54,483 bases of DNA from positions 1 through 54,483 of the forward strand of contig JAFGFM010000095.1 in NCBI GenBank assembly GCA_016931115.1, in the 5' to 3' direction. Below, piece by piece: positions 7,601 through 17,611 of this stretch (the first letter of the stretch is position 1; each line of letters begins with the position of its first letter). Source of the DNA: Deltaproteobacteria bacterium. Lineage in GTDB: Bacteria > Desulfobacterota > DSM-4660 > Desulfatiglandales > HGW-15. Under the pieces are notes generated by a model. It worked only from the letters and a program-made list of their open reading frames with translations, did no database searches and was not told where the DNA came from. Made by a program: the position numbers and the translations under genes.

Positions 7601-8518
7601 TTACTGCGCATCACATTGTTCTGCATAGCATATGGCGTTTCTTGTGTTCTTAGCCCTGTAAAGGGCATTATCTGCCTCAGACAGGATCTCATCAATACCC
7701 TTTTTCCCATCAGCCTTTGTTACACCTATGCTAACAGTAACAGTTAAATCACCTGATCTTGTCCCTATTTTTGTATCAGCTATAACCCTGTGCAGCCTGG
7801 TAAAACATGTCATCTTGTTTATATTGATTTCTGATGAAGGCAATATAATCAAAAATTCCTCTCCTCCATACCTGCCAATAAAGTCATAATCTCTCAGGTT
7901 TGAGTCCATGATCCGGGCAAAACCCTGAAGAATTTCATCACCTGTCTGGTGGCCATATCTGTCATTTATCAACTTGAAATGATCGAGATCACACATGCCT
8001 ATGTGGAGTATGTTACCGTTTCTCTGGACCCTGGAAAGCTCTTTTGCGAGCATTTCAAGAATAGCCTTCCTGTTATAAAGTCCTGTAAGGGAGTCATGCA
8101 TGGCCTCATATATAAGCGAATGTTTGGCCTTTTCCAGCTCCGACTGTATCTCCACCATTCGTTTCCCAACATTGATTCGTGCCTGAAGCTCTTCATTGTC
8201 ATAGGGCTTTACAATATAATCATTTGCTCCTGCATTAAGCCCTTCAACTATATATTTTTTTTCACTCTTTGCTGTAAGCATAATTATATAGATCGAATCA
8301 TTAGCCTGATCTTTTCTAAGTATCCTGCATACATCTATGCCGGATAGAACCGGCATGCTCCAGTCAAGAAGGGCGAGCTTGGGCCCATCAGGCTGTGACA
8401 GAATATCCATTGCCTGCTGCCCGTCAACCGCACATACTACTTCATAACCCCATTTGGCAAGTATTGCCCCCAGGATTGTCCTTGATGTCAAGTCATCTTC
8501 TGCTACTAATACTTTCAT
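7601..8518 (-). CDS. Response regulator diguanylate cyclase (REC-GGDEF)
   Basis: This 305-residue PleD/WspR-like protein makes the second messenger c-di-GMP when activated. The REC domain (about residues 1-120) has the acidic pocket AEDD and the phosphoacceptor Asp52 in LLDWSMP, with the conserved lysine in VKPYDNEE. The GGDEF domain (about 140-300) carries an intact active-site GGEEF motif, preceded at the correct distance by an RxxD inhibitory site (RDYD), so product inhibition is expected. Its ATG overlaps the stop of the large CHASE hybrid kinase by 4 bases, so the two are translationally coupled and form a cognate phosphorelay pair. No EAL domain is present. It is cytosolic. Confidence 0.94.
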   Translation of the reverse strand: MKVLVAEDDLTSRTILGAILAKWGYEVVCAVDGQQAMDILSQPDGPKLALLDWSMPVLSGIDVCRILRKDQANDSIYIIMLTAKSEKKYIVEGLNAGANDYIVKPYDNEELQARINVGKRMVEIQSELEKAKHSLIYEAMHDSLTGLYNRKAILEMLAKELSRVQRNGNILHIGMCDLDHFKLINDRYGHQTGDEILQGFARIMDSNLRDYDFIGRYGGEEFLIILPSSEININKMTCFTRLHRVIADTKIGTRSGDLTVTVSIGVTKADGKKGIDEILSEADNALYRAKNTRNAICYAEQCDAQ

Positions 8519-11500
8519 GAATTCTCTTTTCCCACCTCAAGTCTAAATTTATCAAATTCATTTTCAAGCCTTGTCATGAGTGTTTTAAGGTTATCCAGTT
8601 TTTCTGACTCACCGGCCTTTTCCATGTCACTCGCGATCTTCTGTAAAGAAGGGCTCGCAATATTTGCTGATGCGCCTTTTATCTTGTGTGATAGTATCCC
8701 TGCAGAGGCATGATCCCCTTCCTCTATTTTTATTTTAAGATCAGCCATCTGGGCTGGAATATCCTTTAAAAAACCTTGCAGAACTATATCGGCAAGTTCT
8801 TTATCTCCCATTAATCTTTCAAGAAGAATTTCATACTCAAATAGACTCAGTTCAGGGGCTTCATTTTTGTCAGTAAAATTGTCATTGGAAAATTCCTCCA
8901 CGACCCCCTTGTTCAGAAGCCACCTTTCAAGCTTATCCCTGAGAATCAGCGGATCGATTGGTTTACTTAGATAATCATTCATGCCTGCATTCAGGCATTT
9001 TTCACGGTCACCCTTAAGGGCATTTGCAGTAAGTGCAATTATTGGGATCTGGGGATTTTTCACCCCATCCTCGTTTTTCCTGATCCTTCTAGTGGTCTCA
9101 TAACCATCCATATCAGGCATCTGGCAATCCATAAGGACAATATGGTAATTGTTTTTCTTTAAAGCATTGATGGCTTCAGCGCCGTTTATCACAGTATCCA
9201 CCCTGTACCCCAGCTTGTTCAGTATGGCCGCTGCAACTGCCTGATTGGTAATCGAGTCATCAGCAAGCAGGACCCTGAAATGGTGCTTTCTTTCATGTTG
9301 AGCAGGACTACCATCTTTTACGGGTTGAGATGAAATAGCCTTACCAGGGTTGAATGTTACTTTCTGACTGAGCGCCATTGATATTGAGTCAAAAAGCTGG
9401 CTCTGGCGTACAGGCTTTAAAAGGCATGCAGAAAAACCCGCATTTTTTAGTTTTTCATTTTCACCAAGATGCCCTGAAGAGGACATCAGTATCAGGGCAA
9501 TATCGGCTGATTCCTTATCTCCCTTTATTTTTCTTGCCAGCTCCTCTCCATCCATTTCAGGCATCTGCATATCAAGTATAGCGGCATCAATAGTAACCCC
9601 TTCTGATGTAAACCTGCGGATTATATCAAGGGCGCTTGACCCGTCCGGGGCCTCAAGTGTATGGGCGCCCCAGGAGTTTAAGAGTGTGCTCAAAATCAGA
9701 CGGTTTGTTATATGATCATCAACTATCAGTATCCTTTTGTTTTTGAGGTCAACCTGGTAATTGATATTCTGAGTATCAATATTATCATTTATTCCAAAGT
9801 TTAATGTGAATCTGAATGTGGATCCAAGTCCCTCCTCACTTTCAACACCTATCTTCCCTCCCATCAGTTCAACAAGCTGCTTTGATATGGCAAGACCAAG
9901 TCCTGTTCCACCATATTTTCTTGTTGTAGAGCCGTCTATCTGGGTAAAGGCGGAAAACAATATGCCTATCCTTGAACGGGGAATGCCTATACCAGTGTCT
10001 GAAATACTGAAATTCAGGGATGCTCTATTATCCCGCTTATCCGCAATGGTAACCTGAACCGATACCTCACCCTGGTGTGTAAATTTGACTGCATTTCCCA
10101 TCAGGTTAACAAGTATCTGCCTCAGTCGCCCCGGATCACCCTTAAGGAAAAGGGGCACCTCCGGTGATATAAACGATGTAAGCTCAAGCCCCTTTTCCTG
10201 CGCCTTGAGAGAGATCATCTCCACTGTATCTTCCATGAGCGCACGCAGATCAAAATCTATGATCTCTATCTCAAGCATACCCGCCTCTATCTTTGAAAAA
10301 TCAAGGATATCATCTATAAGAGAGAGGAGAGAATTACCGCTTGACTCTATTACATTCACATATTTTATTTGTTCACCCTTAAGTTCTGTCTGCATCAGAA
10401 GCCCGGTCATGCCGATTATGCCGTTCATAGGGGTCCTGATCTCATGACTCATATTTGCAAGGAATTGACTCTTGGCGCTGTTAGCTATCTCAGCCTTTAC
10501 TACCATCTCATTTGAATAGAGGATGGCCTTTTCAAGCTCACGGTTGGTTTCCATAAGCTGTTTCTGGTATTCCTCAAGGTCTATTGTCCTCTCCTTAACC
10601 TCCTGTTCGATAACAGACCTTTTTTTAATCTGGAGATAAAAGAGATAGAAAAGCATACTGCCTATTAAAAGGGTTATAAAACCTGCAACAGCTGGCTGGT
10701 ATGTAAGGTATCTTTCAATCAGCCCCTTATGGGAGACCGAAACCACTGCCCACTCCCTTCCGCCAAGCCTGAAGATATAGCATCTCCTTAAAAGACCTTT
10801 TTCTGATCTATTCAACTCCTTTTGAGCTATCAGTGAACTTAGATCGGTTTTTTCAACAGGTGCATCACCCCTGTTTGGCTGGTTTACTGACATGATCAAT
10901 GATGCTGCCCCTGCTCCATCCGTGATATCATAAAAATGAGATGAGATTCCTGTAAAACCAAGATGGCTGAATGCATCCTCAATCATCCCCCTGAAATTTA
11001 TCACCCCGAACAGAAAACCTGTCAGCCCCTCTTCATGTCCGGATGATATGAATGGTGCGGCATTTTTATCATATACAGGTGTAATCAGGAGGAGTTTTTC
11101 CCTGGACTCAGCCTGACCGGTCATATCATAATGGCTGATGGTCACCACCTTACCTGTTGAAGATGATTGACCCATAGCAGTATAAACCTTTTCATTTGTG
11201 GAGAGGTCATAACCGATTATCTCTTCATTGCCAGAGTAGGGCTCAGCATAATATACAGGAAAGTATTCATCCTTTTCCTTGGCCGGATACATCATGTTAT
11301 CCTGACCGCGGTACAGAAACTGGTAATTTTCAACACCATCCATGCGGGCCTTTTGTTCAAATGCAAGTCTCTCAATGCCTTTAACTTTGGGGACCCATTC
11401 AAGGGTATCTAAAAAGGGGTAGGCCTTCAGGAGATCTGCTGCAAAGCCTTCAAATTCATCCCTGGTAATGGAATCAGATGAATTATAAAAGGAGTTTAAT

Positions 11501-11703
11501 AAACCTATTATAGAAATGGCATGAGAACCTGCCAGCTCAAAATACCTGAATCCCCTGTCTGTTGTATTAATAAAATATTCCCTCTGGAGAAGATGCTCTT
11601 TTTCTCTTATTATCATAAAGGTTATAGCCGAAAGGAACAGGCTTATGAGGAGGACAAATACAGGTATCCCCTTTATCTCTTTTATCTGTTCTGATAAATT
11701 CAC
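8515..11703 (-). CDS. CHASE-domain hybrid histidine kinase with two receivers and HPt
   Basis: This 1062-residue phosphorelay kinase has an N-terminal membrane helix (about residues 14-32), a periplasmic CHASE sensor (about 60-290, with the [11 protein letters not shown] segment), a second membrane helix (about 335-355) and a coiled linker. A HisKA domain with the phospho-His near residue 418 ([15 protein letters not shown]) and an HATPase domain ([15 protein letters not shown]) follow. Two REC domains come next, with [10 protein letters not shown] and [10 protein letters not shown], then a C-terminal HPt domain with [11 protein letters not shown]. The start is GTG at 11703, supported by GGGGAG 7 bases upstream. 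Its stop overlaps the REC-GGDEF gene, so the likely output is c-di-GMP synthesis. The sensed ligand is unknown; CHASE domains bind small molecules such as adenine derivatives or peptides. Confidence 0.94.
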   Translation of the reverse strand: MNLSEQIKEIKGIPVFVLLISLFLSAITFMIIREKEHLLQREYFINTTDRGFRYFELAGSHAISIIGLLNSFYNSSDSITRDEFEGFAADLLKAYPFLDTLEWVPKVKGIERLAFEQKARMDGVENYQFLYRGQDNMMYPAKEKDEYFPVYYAEPYSGNEEIIGYDLSTNEKVYTAMGQSSSTGKVVTISHYDMTGQAESREKLLLITPVYDKNAAPFISSGHEEGLTGFLFGVINFRGMIEDAFSHLGFTGISSHFYDITDGAGAASLIMSVNQPNRGDAPVEKTDLSSLIAQKELNRSEKGLLRRCYIFRLGGREWAVVSVSHKGLIERYLTYQPAVAGFITLLIGSMLFYLFYLQIKKRSVIEQEVKERTIDLEEYQKQLMETNRELEKAILYSNEMVVKAEIANSAKSQFLANMSHEIRTPMNGIIGMTGLLMQTELKGEQIKYVNVIESSGNSLLSLIDDILDFSKIEAGMLEIEIIDFDLRALMEDTVEMISLKAQEKGLELTSFISPEVPLFLKGDPGRLRQILVNLMGNAVKFTHQGEVSVQVTIADKRDNRASLNFSISDTGIGIPRSRIGILFSAFTQIDGSTTRKYGGTGLGLAISKQLVELMGGKIGVESEEGLGSTFRFTLNFGINDNIDTQNINYQVDLKNKRILIVDDHITNRLILSTLLNSWGAHTLEAPDGSSALDIIRRFTSEGVTIDAAILDMQMPEMDGEELARKIKGDKESADIALILMSSSGHLGENEKLKNAGFSACLLKPVRQSQLFDSISMALSQKVTFNPGKAISSQPVKDGSPAQHERKHHFRVLLADDSITNQAVAAAILNKLGYRVDTVINGAEAINALKKNNYHIVLMDCQMPDMDGYETTRRIRKNEDGVKNPQIPIIALTANALKGDREKCLNAGMNDYLSKPIDPLILRDKLERWLLNKGVVEEFSNDNFTDKNEAPELSLFEYEILLERLMGDKELADIVLQGFLKDIPAQMADLKIKIEEGDHASAGILSHKIKGASANIASPSLQKIASDMEKAGESEKLDNLKTLMTRLENEFDKFRLEVGKENS

Positions 11704-11804
11704 AGCCTGCTCCCCGACAATAACATTAATCTGTTTGCCTTTTCTGCCAGTATCACCTTTTTCACCATTGACTCCATTTCATCCCTTATATTGAGATCAA
11801 ACAT
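11700..11804 (-). CDS. Small ORF overlapping the start of the CHASE kinase
   Basis: An ATG at 11804 opens a 34-codon frame ending in TGA at 11702-11700, inside the GTGA that contains the kinase start codon. The peptide is amphipathic ([15 protein letters not shown], then a GSRL end) and carries the GGGGAG that serves as the kinase ribosome site. It has no good ribosome site of its own, only an overlapping 14-codon ORF that starts at an ATG preceded by AAGGA. It may be a coupled leader ORF or the decayed tail of a lost gene. I do not recognise a family. Confidence 0.3.
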   Translation of the reverse strand: MFDLNIRDEMESMVKKVILAEKANRLMLLSGSRL

Positions 11805-12164
11805 TCAGATAAAAGCAATATACATGCCATTAACTCATCCTTGTTTGTTCATACTGAAAATGGGCAAATAAAGAACAATAAAATAAAGGGCATTTGGTAA
11901 AATGTGGTTTAAAAGCCTGTAAATATTTACAAAACTGGTAAAACAGCACAATAATCATCTCTCTTTTACCATATTCAGAGTAAGGAGACAGATTCACAAA
12001 ACCATAAAAGATTTTATATTAGTCAATATATTGACATAATCGGATAAGAGATGCTGCCCCTATTATCTGGGTTAAAAAGCGATAGATTGCCAAGGAACAG
12101 GTTGACAAATTTCAATATAAATTTTAGATCATGCCTGATCCCGATAAAAAAATGGAGAGTTAAT
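11805..12164. other. Intergenic region between divergent signalling genes
   Basis: This 360-base AT-rich spacer separates the minus-strand kinase operon and a plus-strand response regulator. The only readable element is a TTGACA (12102-12107) with a TAGATC 17 bases later (12125-12130), a fair promoter for the gene at 12165. No further gene or strong hairpin is seen. Confidence 0.5.
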
Positions 12165-12545
12165 ATGACAGGCAAATACATACTGGTAATTGATGATGAT
12201 CCGGACATGGTTGAAACGATAACCCTGATGCTTGAAAGCAAGGGTTGCACAGTAGGAAAGGCCTATGATGGTATAGAAGGTGAAGAGTCCATAAAAACAA
12301 AAAGACCTGATCTGATTATTCTGGATGTAATGATGCCCAGGAAGGATGGATATACCCTTTGCGCTGAGCTTAAGGCAAGTGCCAGTACAATGGAAATCCC
12401 TGTTATTCTACTTACTGCTGTTAGCGAGCATGTGCCTGGCACAAGATATTCCCATGCGGATGGTATGAACACAGAGGCAGATGAATACATACCTAAGCCC
12501 ATTGATACTGAGGGGCTCTGGAAAGCGGTTTCTTCTTTAATATAA
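12165..12545 (+). CDS. Single-domain response regulator (REC only)
   Basis: From the ATG at 12165, with GGAGAG 6 bases upstream, the protein has 126 residues and is a bare CheY-like receiver. It shows the acidic pocket DDDPD (residues 10-14), phosphoacceptor Asp54 in IILDVMMPRKDGY, the switch threonine in LLTAVSE and the lysine in YIPKPID. An earlier ATG at 12051 in the same frame would add 38 residues unlike a REC domain and is rejected. With no output domain it probably works in a multi-step phosphorelay, or modulates a partner protein, with one of the hybrid kinases nearby. Confidence 0.92.
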   Translation: MTGKYILVIDDDPDMVETITLMLESKGCTVGKAYDGIEGEESIKTKRPDLIILDVMMPRKDGYTLCAELKASASTMEIPVILLTAVSEHVPGTRYSHADGMNTEADEYIPKPIDTEGLWKAVSSLI

Positions 12546-12694
12546 GGTAATATTCCAGAATATTTTTCTCTAAGCTTTACATTAGAATTAAAAAACCGCT
12601 ATTTTTTCAGGGCTATTGAAGGGATCACGAAGGGCTTTAGTGTACCGGTGATCCTAAGAAGCAGTTTATTCAGGTTTTTTAAAATTAACGTCTC

Positions 12695-12728
12695 TTGACA
12701 TATCTATCAATTTACATAAAATATGTAA
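12695..12728 (+). promoter_or_regulatory. Promoter and palindromic operator of the toxin-antitoxin pair
   Basis: TTGACA at 12695-12700 and TAAAAT at 12717-12722 (16-base spacer) form a promoter 34 bases before the antitoxin ATG. A perfect 7+3+7 palindrome, TTACATA-AAA-TATGTAA (12712-12728), covers the -10. Phd-type antitoxins repress their own operons by binding such palindromes, so this is the likely operator. Confidence 0.65.
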
Positions 12729-12755
12729 TATACATAAACTGATTAATGAGAAAAA

Positions 12756-13037
12756 ATGGAAAAAATAATATCTTCAACAGAGATTGTGAGAGATTTTTCA
12801 ACCATATTAAATAAGGTGAAATTTTCCGGGGAGCATTATGTTATCAAAAGGAACGGTAAATCAGTTGCACGCATAATACCCGCAGATGAGAAAAAACTAT
12901 CTAATCAATTATATAATCTCAATAAAATTCTCAATAAACTCCCCAAATTAGGTGATGAACTGGATTCTTTTTCTGATGACTTGCTATCCATTAGTAATGA
13001 TCAACCAGAAATCTCGGATGATTTAAATTGGGCATAA
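12756..13037 (+). CDS. Phd/YefM-family antitoxin
   Basis: This 93-residue antitoxin has an N-terminal Phd/YefM DNA-binding fold (residues 1-48), with the typical opening ISSTEIVRDFSTILNKV and a YVIKRNGKSVARIIP strand-turn-strand. The C-terminal half is strongly acidic (ELDSFSDDLLSISND) and should wrap around and neutralise the toxin. It overlaps the toxin start by 10 bases, and a palindrome over the promoter suggests autorepression. The pairing of a Phd-type antitoxin with a PIN-domain toxin is common. Confidence 0.9.
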   Translation: MEKIISSTEIVRDFSTILNKVKFSGEHYVIKRNGKSVARIIPADEKKLSNQLYNLNKILNKLPKLGDELDSFSDDLLSISNDQPEISDDLNWA

Positions 13038-13432
13038 TCCTTGATAGAAGCATACTCATAGAACATGAAAGAGGCTTACTGGATATAACAAGTTTTATCG
13101 CAGGCAGGGAGAATGAGGAATTTGCAATGAGTGTCATTTCAGTAGCAGAACTGCTACATGGCGTTCACAGAGCTGATTCTGAAGCACGACGAATAAAAAG
13201 AAATTTGTTTGTTGAGCAGGTGATTGATACATTTCCAGTCTTTCCTTTTGATTTGGAAACATCAAGAATGTATGCAAAATTATGGGCTGAATTGCTCAGT
13301 AATGGAATAAAAATCGGCGCTCATGATCTTATGATAGGCGCTACAGCAATATCAAAAGGTTTTTCTGTCGCGACATTTAACAAGAGACATTTTGATAAAA
13401 TCAAAGGTTTAAGGCTGGAGCTTCTCCAATAG
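13028..13432 (+). CDS. VapC-type PIN-domain ribonuclease toxin
   Basis: This 134-residue PIN-domain protein shows the acidic metal-binding residues expected for VapC toxins: Asp6 (ILDRS), Glu41 (SVAELLHG), Asp100 (IGAHDLMIGATA), and Asp123 after the NKRHF motif. VapC toxins cleave structured RNAs, usually initiator tRNA or the sarcin-ricin loop, and are held inactive by the antitoxin. Translation starts at TTG 13028, inside the end of the antitoxin gene, so synthesis is coupled. The length is normal and all key residues are present, so it is probably active. It is convergent with aroB. Confidence 0.93.
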   Translation: MGIILDRSILIEHERGLLDITSFIAGRENEEFAMSVISVAELLHGVHRADSEARRIKRNLFVEQVIDTFPVFPFDLETSRMYAKLWAELLSNGIKIGAHDLMIGATAISKGFSVATFNKRHFDKIKGLRLELLQ

Positions 13433-13496
13433 CAATAAACATACATGGCTGATAACCCTTTTAGGATAAAGTAATCTATAAAGCCAGGAAACAGAT

Positions 13497-14525
13497 TCAT
13501 ACATTATGTGTAAAATATTCCTCAAGCTCTTTTATTAAAATGTTCTCTATTACTGCATTTCCTATTCCATGCAGGAGGACAAAATGTATGCTACCACCCT
13601 CCCTTTTTTTATCCCTTCTCATTGCATCAAGGATCTTTTCTTTATTCGCCGTAAGTAAAAAAGGAAGCCCCAGATTTTTAATCAGTGCAATAATCCTCTC
13701 CTTGTCAGAGTGAGTCAGGATACCCCTGCTTTCTGAAAGGCCTGCTGCTGCTGCCATTCCAATGCTTACGGCCCTGCCGTGGCTTACACCTGTAACCTTT
13801 TCCACAGCATGACCAAATGTATGGCCGAAATTAAGAATCCTTCTTTCCCCCTTTTCCTTTTCATCCCTGTTGACGACATCAGATTTTATTTTTATCGAAT
13901 CATATACGATGCGTTCAATCACATCACTTTCAAGTTTAAGAATCGCCTTATGATTATTCTCAAGGTATTCAAACAGGTTTTTATCCGCTATTGCCCCATG
14001 CTTGATTATCTCGGCACACCCGTTCAGTATCTCCTCTTCAGGGAGGGTTTTGAGCATATCAGGGTCACATATTACAAAATCGGGCTGATTAAAAACCCCA
14101 ACTATATTTTTATATCCCCTGAAATTGACACCATTCTTTCCACCAACGCTTGCATCCACCTGTGATAGCAGTGTTGTGGATATAAACCCGAAGGGCACAC
14201 CCCTCATGTATATGGATGCCACAAACCCTGTAATATCGCAGATAATACCACCGCCTATACCGAGTAAAAACAGGCCCCTGTCTGCCTCCATCTCGATAAG
14301 TTCATTAATGATAAAGCTCACTGTATCGAGGCTTTTCATATTTTCATTGGTATCTATCTTTATGGTCTTATATTCCGGAAAGGTATCTCGATAGAGATTA
14401 TAAACATTGCTGTCAGCTACTATTACTGTATTGGATGAGGTCAGGTATTTATTTACATTTTTATAACTCTCACCCACAAGGAGCCTTGATACCTTTGAAC
14501 TGCCTTTTATTTCAAGTGCATGCAT
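13497..14525 (-). CDS. aroB: 3-dehydroquinate synthase
   Basis: This 342-residue enzyme converts DAHP to 3-dehydroquinate, the second step of the shikimate pathway to aromatic amino acids, using NAD and a divalent metal. Diagnostic motifs are GIGGGIICDITGFVASIYMRG, STTLLSQVDASVGGKNGVN, and the metal-binding histidines in LNFGHTFGHAVE and SHGRAVSIGM. It is slightly shorter than E. coli AroB (362 residues) but complete. It is the downstream gene of a probable two-gene unit with the DUF2284 gene 20 bases upstream. It is cytosolic. Confidence 0.96.
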   Translation of the reverse strand: MHALEIKGSSKVSRLLVGESYKNVNKYLTSSNTVIVADSNVYNLYRDTFPEYKTIKIDTNENMKSLDTVSFIINELIEMEADRGLFLLGIGGGIICDITGFVASIYMRGVPFGFISTTLLSQVDASVGGKNGVNFRGYKNIVGVFNQPDFVICDPDMLKTLPEEEILNGCAEIIKHGAIADKNLFEYLENNHKAILKLESDVIERIVYDSIKIKSDVVNRDEKEKGERRILNFGHTFGHAVEKVTGVSHGRAVSIGMAAAAGLSESRGILTHSDKERIIALIKNLGLPFLLTANKEKILDAMRRDKKREGGSIHFVLLHGIGNAVIENILIKELEEYFTHNV

Positions 14526-14545
14526 TGATTATCCTTTCCGATGTT

Positions 14546-15082
14546 TTATTCAACCAGCACACAGCCCACATAGGTGAGCGTGCCAGGCCCATAATAGTAT
14601 GGAATATTGTTCGCTGTACATACGTCACTTACAACAATGCCGAAGGCCTCCATAGAAGAGATCATCTTCTCAGGAAAACGGCAGGGGTTTTCAGGGTATG
14701 AACACTCCCCGCATATTATACAGGCACCTGTACCAATAACCAATGCATCAGGATGGCTTTTTTTAATCTCTTCGTTGAATTTTATCAGGGATTTCCGGTG
14801 AACCTTTTCAAGCTCCATCATTGCCTCAAAATCAAAGGAATCCTCAAGCGCCCCTTTTGTCTGGAGGATCAGGCCATGTTTATATTTTCTGATAATATTC
14901 TCACAGGCATCAAGCTCCCCGCATGCAGGTGGGCATGACCAGTTTTTTCCATAGGCATGACATTTATTCTCTGCGCATGAATCACGCACCTCTTTACGAA
15001 CCCTGATAGTATCCGTATCAAGTTTTCCGACGTGGGTAAATCCACAGGAAAGGGCAAGGGCCTCTATCTCTTTGTAATCCAT
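14546..15082 (-). CDS. DUF2284 predicted metal-binding protein
   Basis: This 178-residue cysteine-rich protein belongs to the DUF2284 family. The cysteines sit in the family pattern: CHAYGKNWSCPPACGEL near residue 45 and a second cluster, ACIICGECSYPENPCRFPEKM near residue 118, suggesting a metal or Fe-S site. The family is common in anaerobes and has no established function. The ATG at 15082 opens the frame naturally. It lies 20 bases upstream of aroB on the same strand and is likely cotranscribed, although no functional link is known. Confidence 0.88.
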   Translation of the reverse strand: MDYKEIEALALSCGFTHVGKLDTDTIRVRKEVRDSCAENKCHAYGKNWSCPPACGELDACENIIRKYKHGLILQTKGALEDSFDFEAMMELEKVHRKSLIKFNEEIKKSHPDALVIGTGACIICGECSYPENPCRFPEKMISSMEAFGIVVSDVCTANNIPYYYGPGTLTYVGCVLVE

Positions 15083-15293
15083 TATTAAAACTCCAGATAT
15101 TTCTAAATTTGTTAGTATATGGTTAAAGCAAATTCATGTTCAAGTCAAACCGTAAATAAAATCACATGGATTAATCGAATAAAAGGCGGGATAATCCATA
15201 TTTTTATTGATATTTGCCTGATGAAAATTTATTTTAAAACCAATCTGCTAATTACTGGCTTCGCTCAAGCAGTAAGGTGATATGAAATTCAGT

Positions 15294-16352
15294 TTATTTA
15301 TGAATAATAGATACTGTTTCAGAAAGGACCTCATCCAGGCTTTTATTATTTATATCAATGACCCGATCATTTTTACCGAGAGGTCCATAGGCTTCTGGAG
15401 ATGTTTTATTAAACAGGGCAATAATATCAGTTTTTGCTGCTGATGCGAGATGCATAGGACCTGTGTCTGCACATATAAAAAAATCCAGGGCAGCCATAAA
15501 AGATGCCAGTTCCCTTAAATTTACAAATGAAATGGATAAAACATCGTCACTGACAGCCTTACCCCCGGGGGCTATTATATCAACAAATATATAGCCATGC
15601 CCTGTTTCCAATAACTTATTGATATATTCCAGCCAAAAACTATCAGCAATTTTCTTCTCATATCGCGCATTACGAAAAATCCCGATTATTTTCATGCCAT
15701 TGATATTATCCTGACCAATAAGCTGCGTTAATATCTCTTTTCCTCTGGCTTTCTCATCATCAAACAGTGAAATATCAAGATATGGCTCATAGGTTAATCT
15801 TTCCCCATCAAAGGCATCCATCAGGGCTAAAGGCAGCAATGCGGCATGTTTTATGTCAGGAAAATCAACAACAATGTTTGCAAAATTAATAACATCTTTT
15901 ACTTTAAAACTTAATTTATACCTTGATTTAATAGAAGCCTGTAAAATGTTACTGCTGCCTGAACTTTTTGCAGGAGAGATAGTAAGATCATACCCGTTTT
16001 TATTCAATTCTTTTATTAAAGTAATTAACCTGAAGGGGTTTTTTATCAGCCGGGAATTTACACAATATATCTTATTAACATTAGCCATTCGCCCGATTAA
16101 TTCACTAAAATCAGCCCCTAATAACAGATCTATTTGCGCATGGGGTATTTTTTTCTCTAAAGCCTTAATAAGTGGAGTCAAAAAAAGGATATTACCAATA
16201 CGATGGTTGAGCCTGATTAAAAGTATCCTTTTTATCCCATTTGCATCTATCCTGTCATATTCTATTTTTGTATTTATGATCCTGCATAAAAAGGCATTTA
16301 GAGACTTAGATATAGAACGTCTGATTCTTGAATGCCATGGTCTTTTAGCCAT
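15294..16352 (-). CDS. Glycosyltransferase family 9 (heptosyltransferase-like)
   Basis: This 352-residue GT9 protein resembles ADP-heptose:LPS heptosyltransferases, which extend the inner core on the cytoplasmic face of the inner membrane. The family signatures are RILLIRLNHRIGNILFLTPL near residue 45 (the LGD region is replaced by IGN) and the C-terminal nucleotide-sugar site ICADTGPMHLASAAKT near residue 290. A basic N-terminus (HSRIRRS) may help membrane association. The start is supported by GGAGA upstream of ATG 16352. It is divergent from the glycosyltransferase at 16642, with a long dyad between them. Acceptor and sugar are not determinable. Confidence 0.9.
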   Translation of the reverse strand: MAKRPWHSRIRRSISKSLNAFLCRIINTKIEYDRIDANGIKRILLIRLNHRIGNILFLTPLIKALEKKIPHAQIDLLLGADFSELIGRMANVNKIYCVNSRLIKNPFRLITLIKELNKNGYDLTISPAKSSGSSNILQASIKSRYKLSFKVKDVINFANIVVDFPDIKHAALLPLALMDAFDGERLTYEPYLDISLFDDEKARGKEILTQLIGQDNINGMKIIGIFRNARYEKKIADSFWLEYINKLLETGHGYIFVDIIAPGGKAVSDDVLSISFVNLRELASFMAALDFFICADTGPMHLASAAKTDIIALFNKTSPEAYGPLGKNDRVIDINNKSLDEVLSETVSIIHK

Positions 16353-16401
16353 AAAAATTTCTCCAGCAGATATTATTCCTTTAACAGCTCCGGCAAATTA
16401 G

Positions 16402-16455
16402 ACCTCCTGTAAGGCAAAGAAAATTGCCATTCCCAATTCAATTTTCACAGGAGGT
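16402..16455. repeat. Long dyad in divergent LPS-locus intergenic region
   Basis: ACCTCCTGT (16402-16410) is a perfect inverted repeat of ACAGGAGGT (16447-16455). Inside it GAAAATT (16419-16425) pairs with AATTTTC (16440-16446). It lies between divergent glycosyltransferase genes and could be a regulator site or a hairpin. There is no T-run, so it is not an intrinsic terminator. Confidence 0.45.
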
Positions 16456-16641
16456 TTAAGACAGAGGCCAATGAAATTATCAGAATTAAAAACCTTCGTC
16501 AAATACAGGATACTGTTCCCATCGATAACCTTTGTTTTTTTTAAAAAGATAATATACTATTTTTTTAAATGATAAGCCGTTACCCTGACTACGTTAACGC
16601 CTGATCAAAAAATTAGTAACAAAGGAGATATAAGAAAATAT

Positions 16642-17565
16642 ATGAAATTATTGTTCTTCACAACATCCGGAGAAGACTATCTTCAAGATCAAGTGCTTAT
16701 TGGACTCAGAGAAATATATGGTGCAAATGTGATCGATTATCCCAAGAAGGGAGAGATATACGAAAATTTTGAGAAACCAAATAAAGAGATGTATGGATGC
16801 GGTTTTACCATATGGAAAATAATGCCTGATATTTATATAGATCGGCAAAACATCATTGAAAGGGTAAAAGAAAATGAATTTGATATAATAATATTTGGCA
16901 GTATCAGGCGACAGAAGATGTTTTTTACTAAATTCCATCTTTCAAATATTTTCAATCGAATTCATACAAAGATCTGTTTTCTTGACGGGCAGGATAACAG
17001 CAAACTTTTTATCCCGGCATTTTTTTACGGCAAATATTTCAAACGTGAATTAATGAATAGATTTGGGCTCCCATTTATCAGACAGATTAATTTTTCAATA
17101 CCGGATAAAAAAATCAGGCAGCAAACAGTTCAAAAAAAGATTAAATTCGCCAGGCATGTTCAATGTGACGAGGCATATAAAATAAAAGAAATTAGGGAAC
17201 ATTGTCAGCCACGCTACGCCTTTACAAATGAGGAATCTTACTATGATGATATTGCCAGCGCTGAATACGCAATAACCATGAAAAAAGGAGGGTGGGAATG
17301 CATGAGGCACTATGAGATTGCAGCAAACGGAACAGTGCCTTGTTTTTACAAGCTGGATCAGAAGCCAAGATTATGTGCCCCGCACGGCCTTGTCAACATG
17401 AAAAATGTTGTAGCATTTAACACTGCCAATGAACTTGAGGAGAAAATTAATCATATAAAATTGCACAACTTATACCCTGAACTACAGAGAAATGCTATTG
17501 AATGGGCAAAAAATAACAGCTGCAAACAGGTAGCTAAAAGAATAGTCGATCAAGTTCAGGCTTAA
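16642..17565 (+). CDS. Probable glycosyltransferase of LPS/surface glycan locus
   Basis: This 307-residue protein is not assignable to a named family with confidence. Its N-terminus (MKLLFFTTSGEDYLQDQVLIGL) looks like the first Rossmann strand of a GT-B glycosyltransferase. The C-terminal half has SAEYAITMKKGGWECMRHYEIAANGTVPCFY, like the region where GT-B enzymes bind the nucleotide sugar and where a glycine-rich E-x7-E motif is usual. This is followed by a short helical end typical of spore-coat or GT1-like transferases (ANELEEKINHIK). There is no signal peptide or membrane helix. AAAGGAG lies 14 bases before the ATG, a long spacing. It starts the plus-strand part of the locus. Confidence 0.7.
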   Translation: MKLLFFTTSGEDYLQDQVLIGLREIYGANVIDYPKKGEIYENFEKPNKEMYGCGFTIWKIMPDIYIDRQNIIERVKENEFDIIIFGSIRRQKMFFTKFHLSNIFNRIHTKICFLDGQDNSKLFIPAFFYGKYFKRELMNRFGLPFIRQINFSIPDKKIRQQTVQKKIKFARHVQCDEAYKIKEIREHCQPRYAFTNEESYYDDIASAEYAITMKKGGWECMRHYEIAANGTVPCFYKLDQKPRLCAPHGLVNMKNVVAFNTANELEEKINHIKLHNLYPELQRNAIEWAKNNSCKQVAKRIVDQVQA

Positions 17566-17611
17566 AATTTCCTGTTACCGGACACCCTGGTTCCTCAATG
17601 CCAGTGATTGG

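Noticed and set aside
9378-10447. Several plus-strand open frames opposite the hybrid kinases
   Set aside because: They are antisense shadows of strongly coding minus-strand domains, with no ribosome sites and unnatural composition (Ser/Pro-rich).
12610-12655. GGATCAC/GTGATCC inverted repeat after the response regulator at 12165
   Set aside because: It has only 7-bp arms around a 19-base loop and no T-run; too weak to call a terminator.
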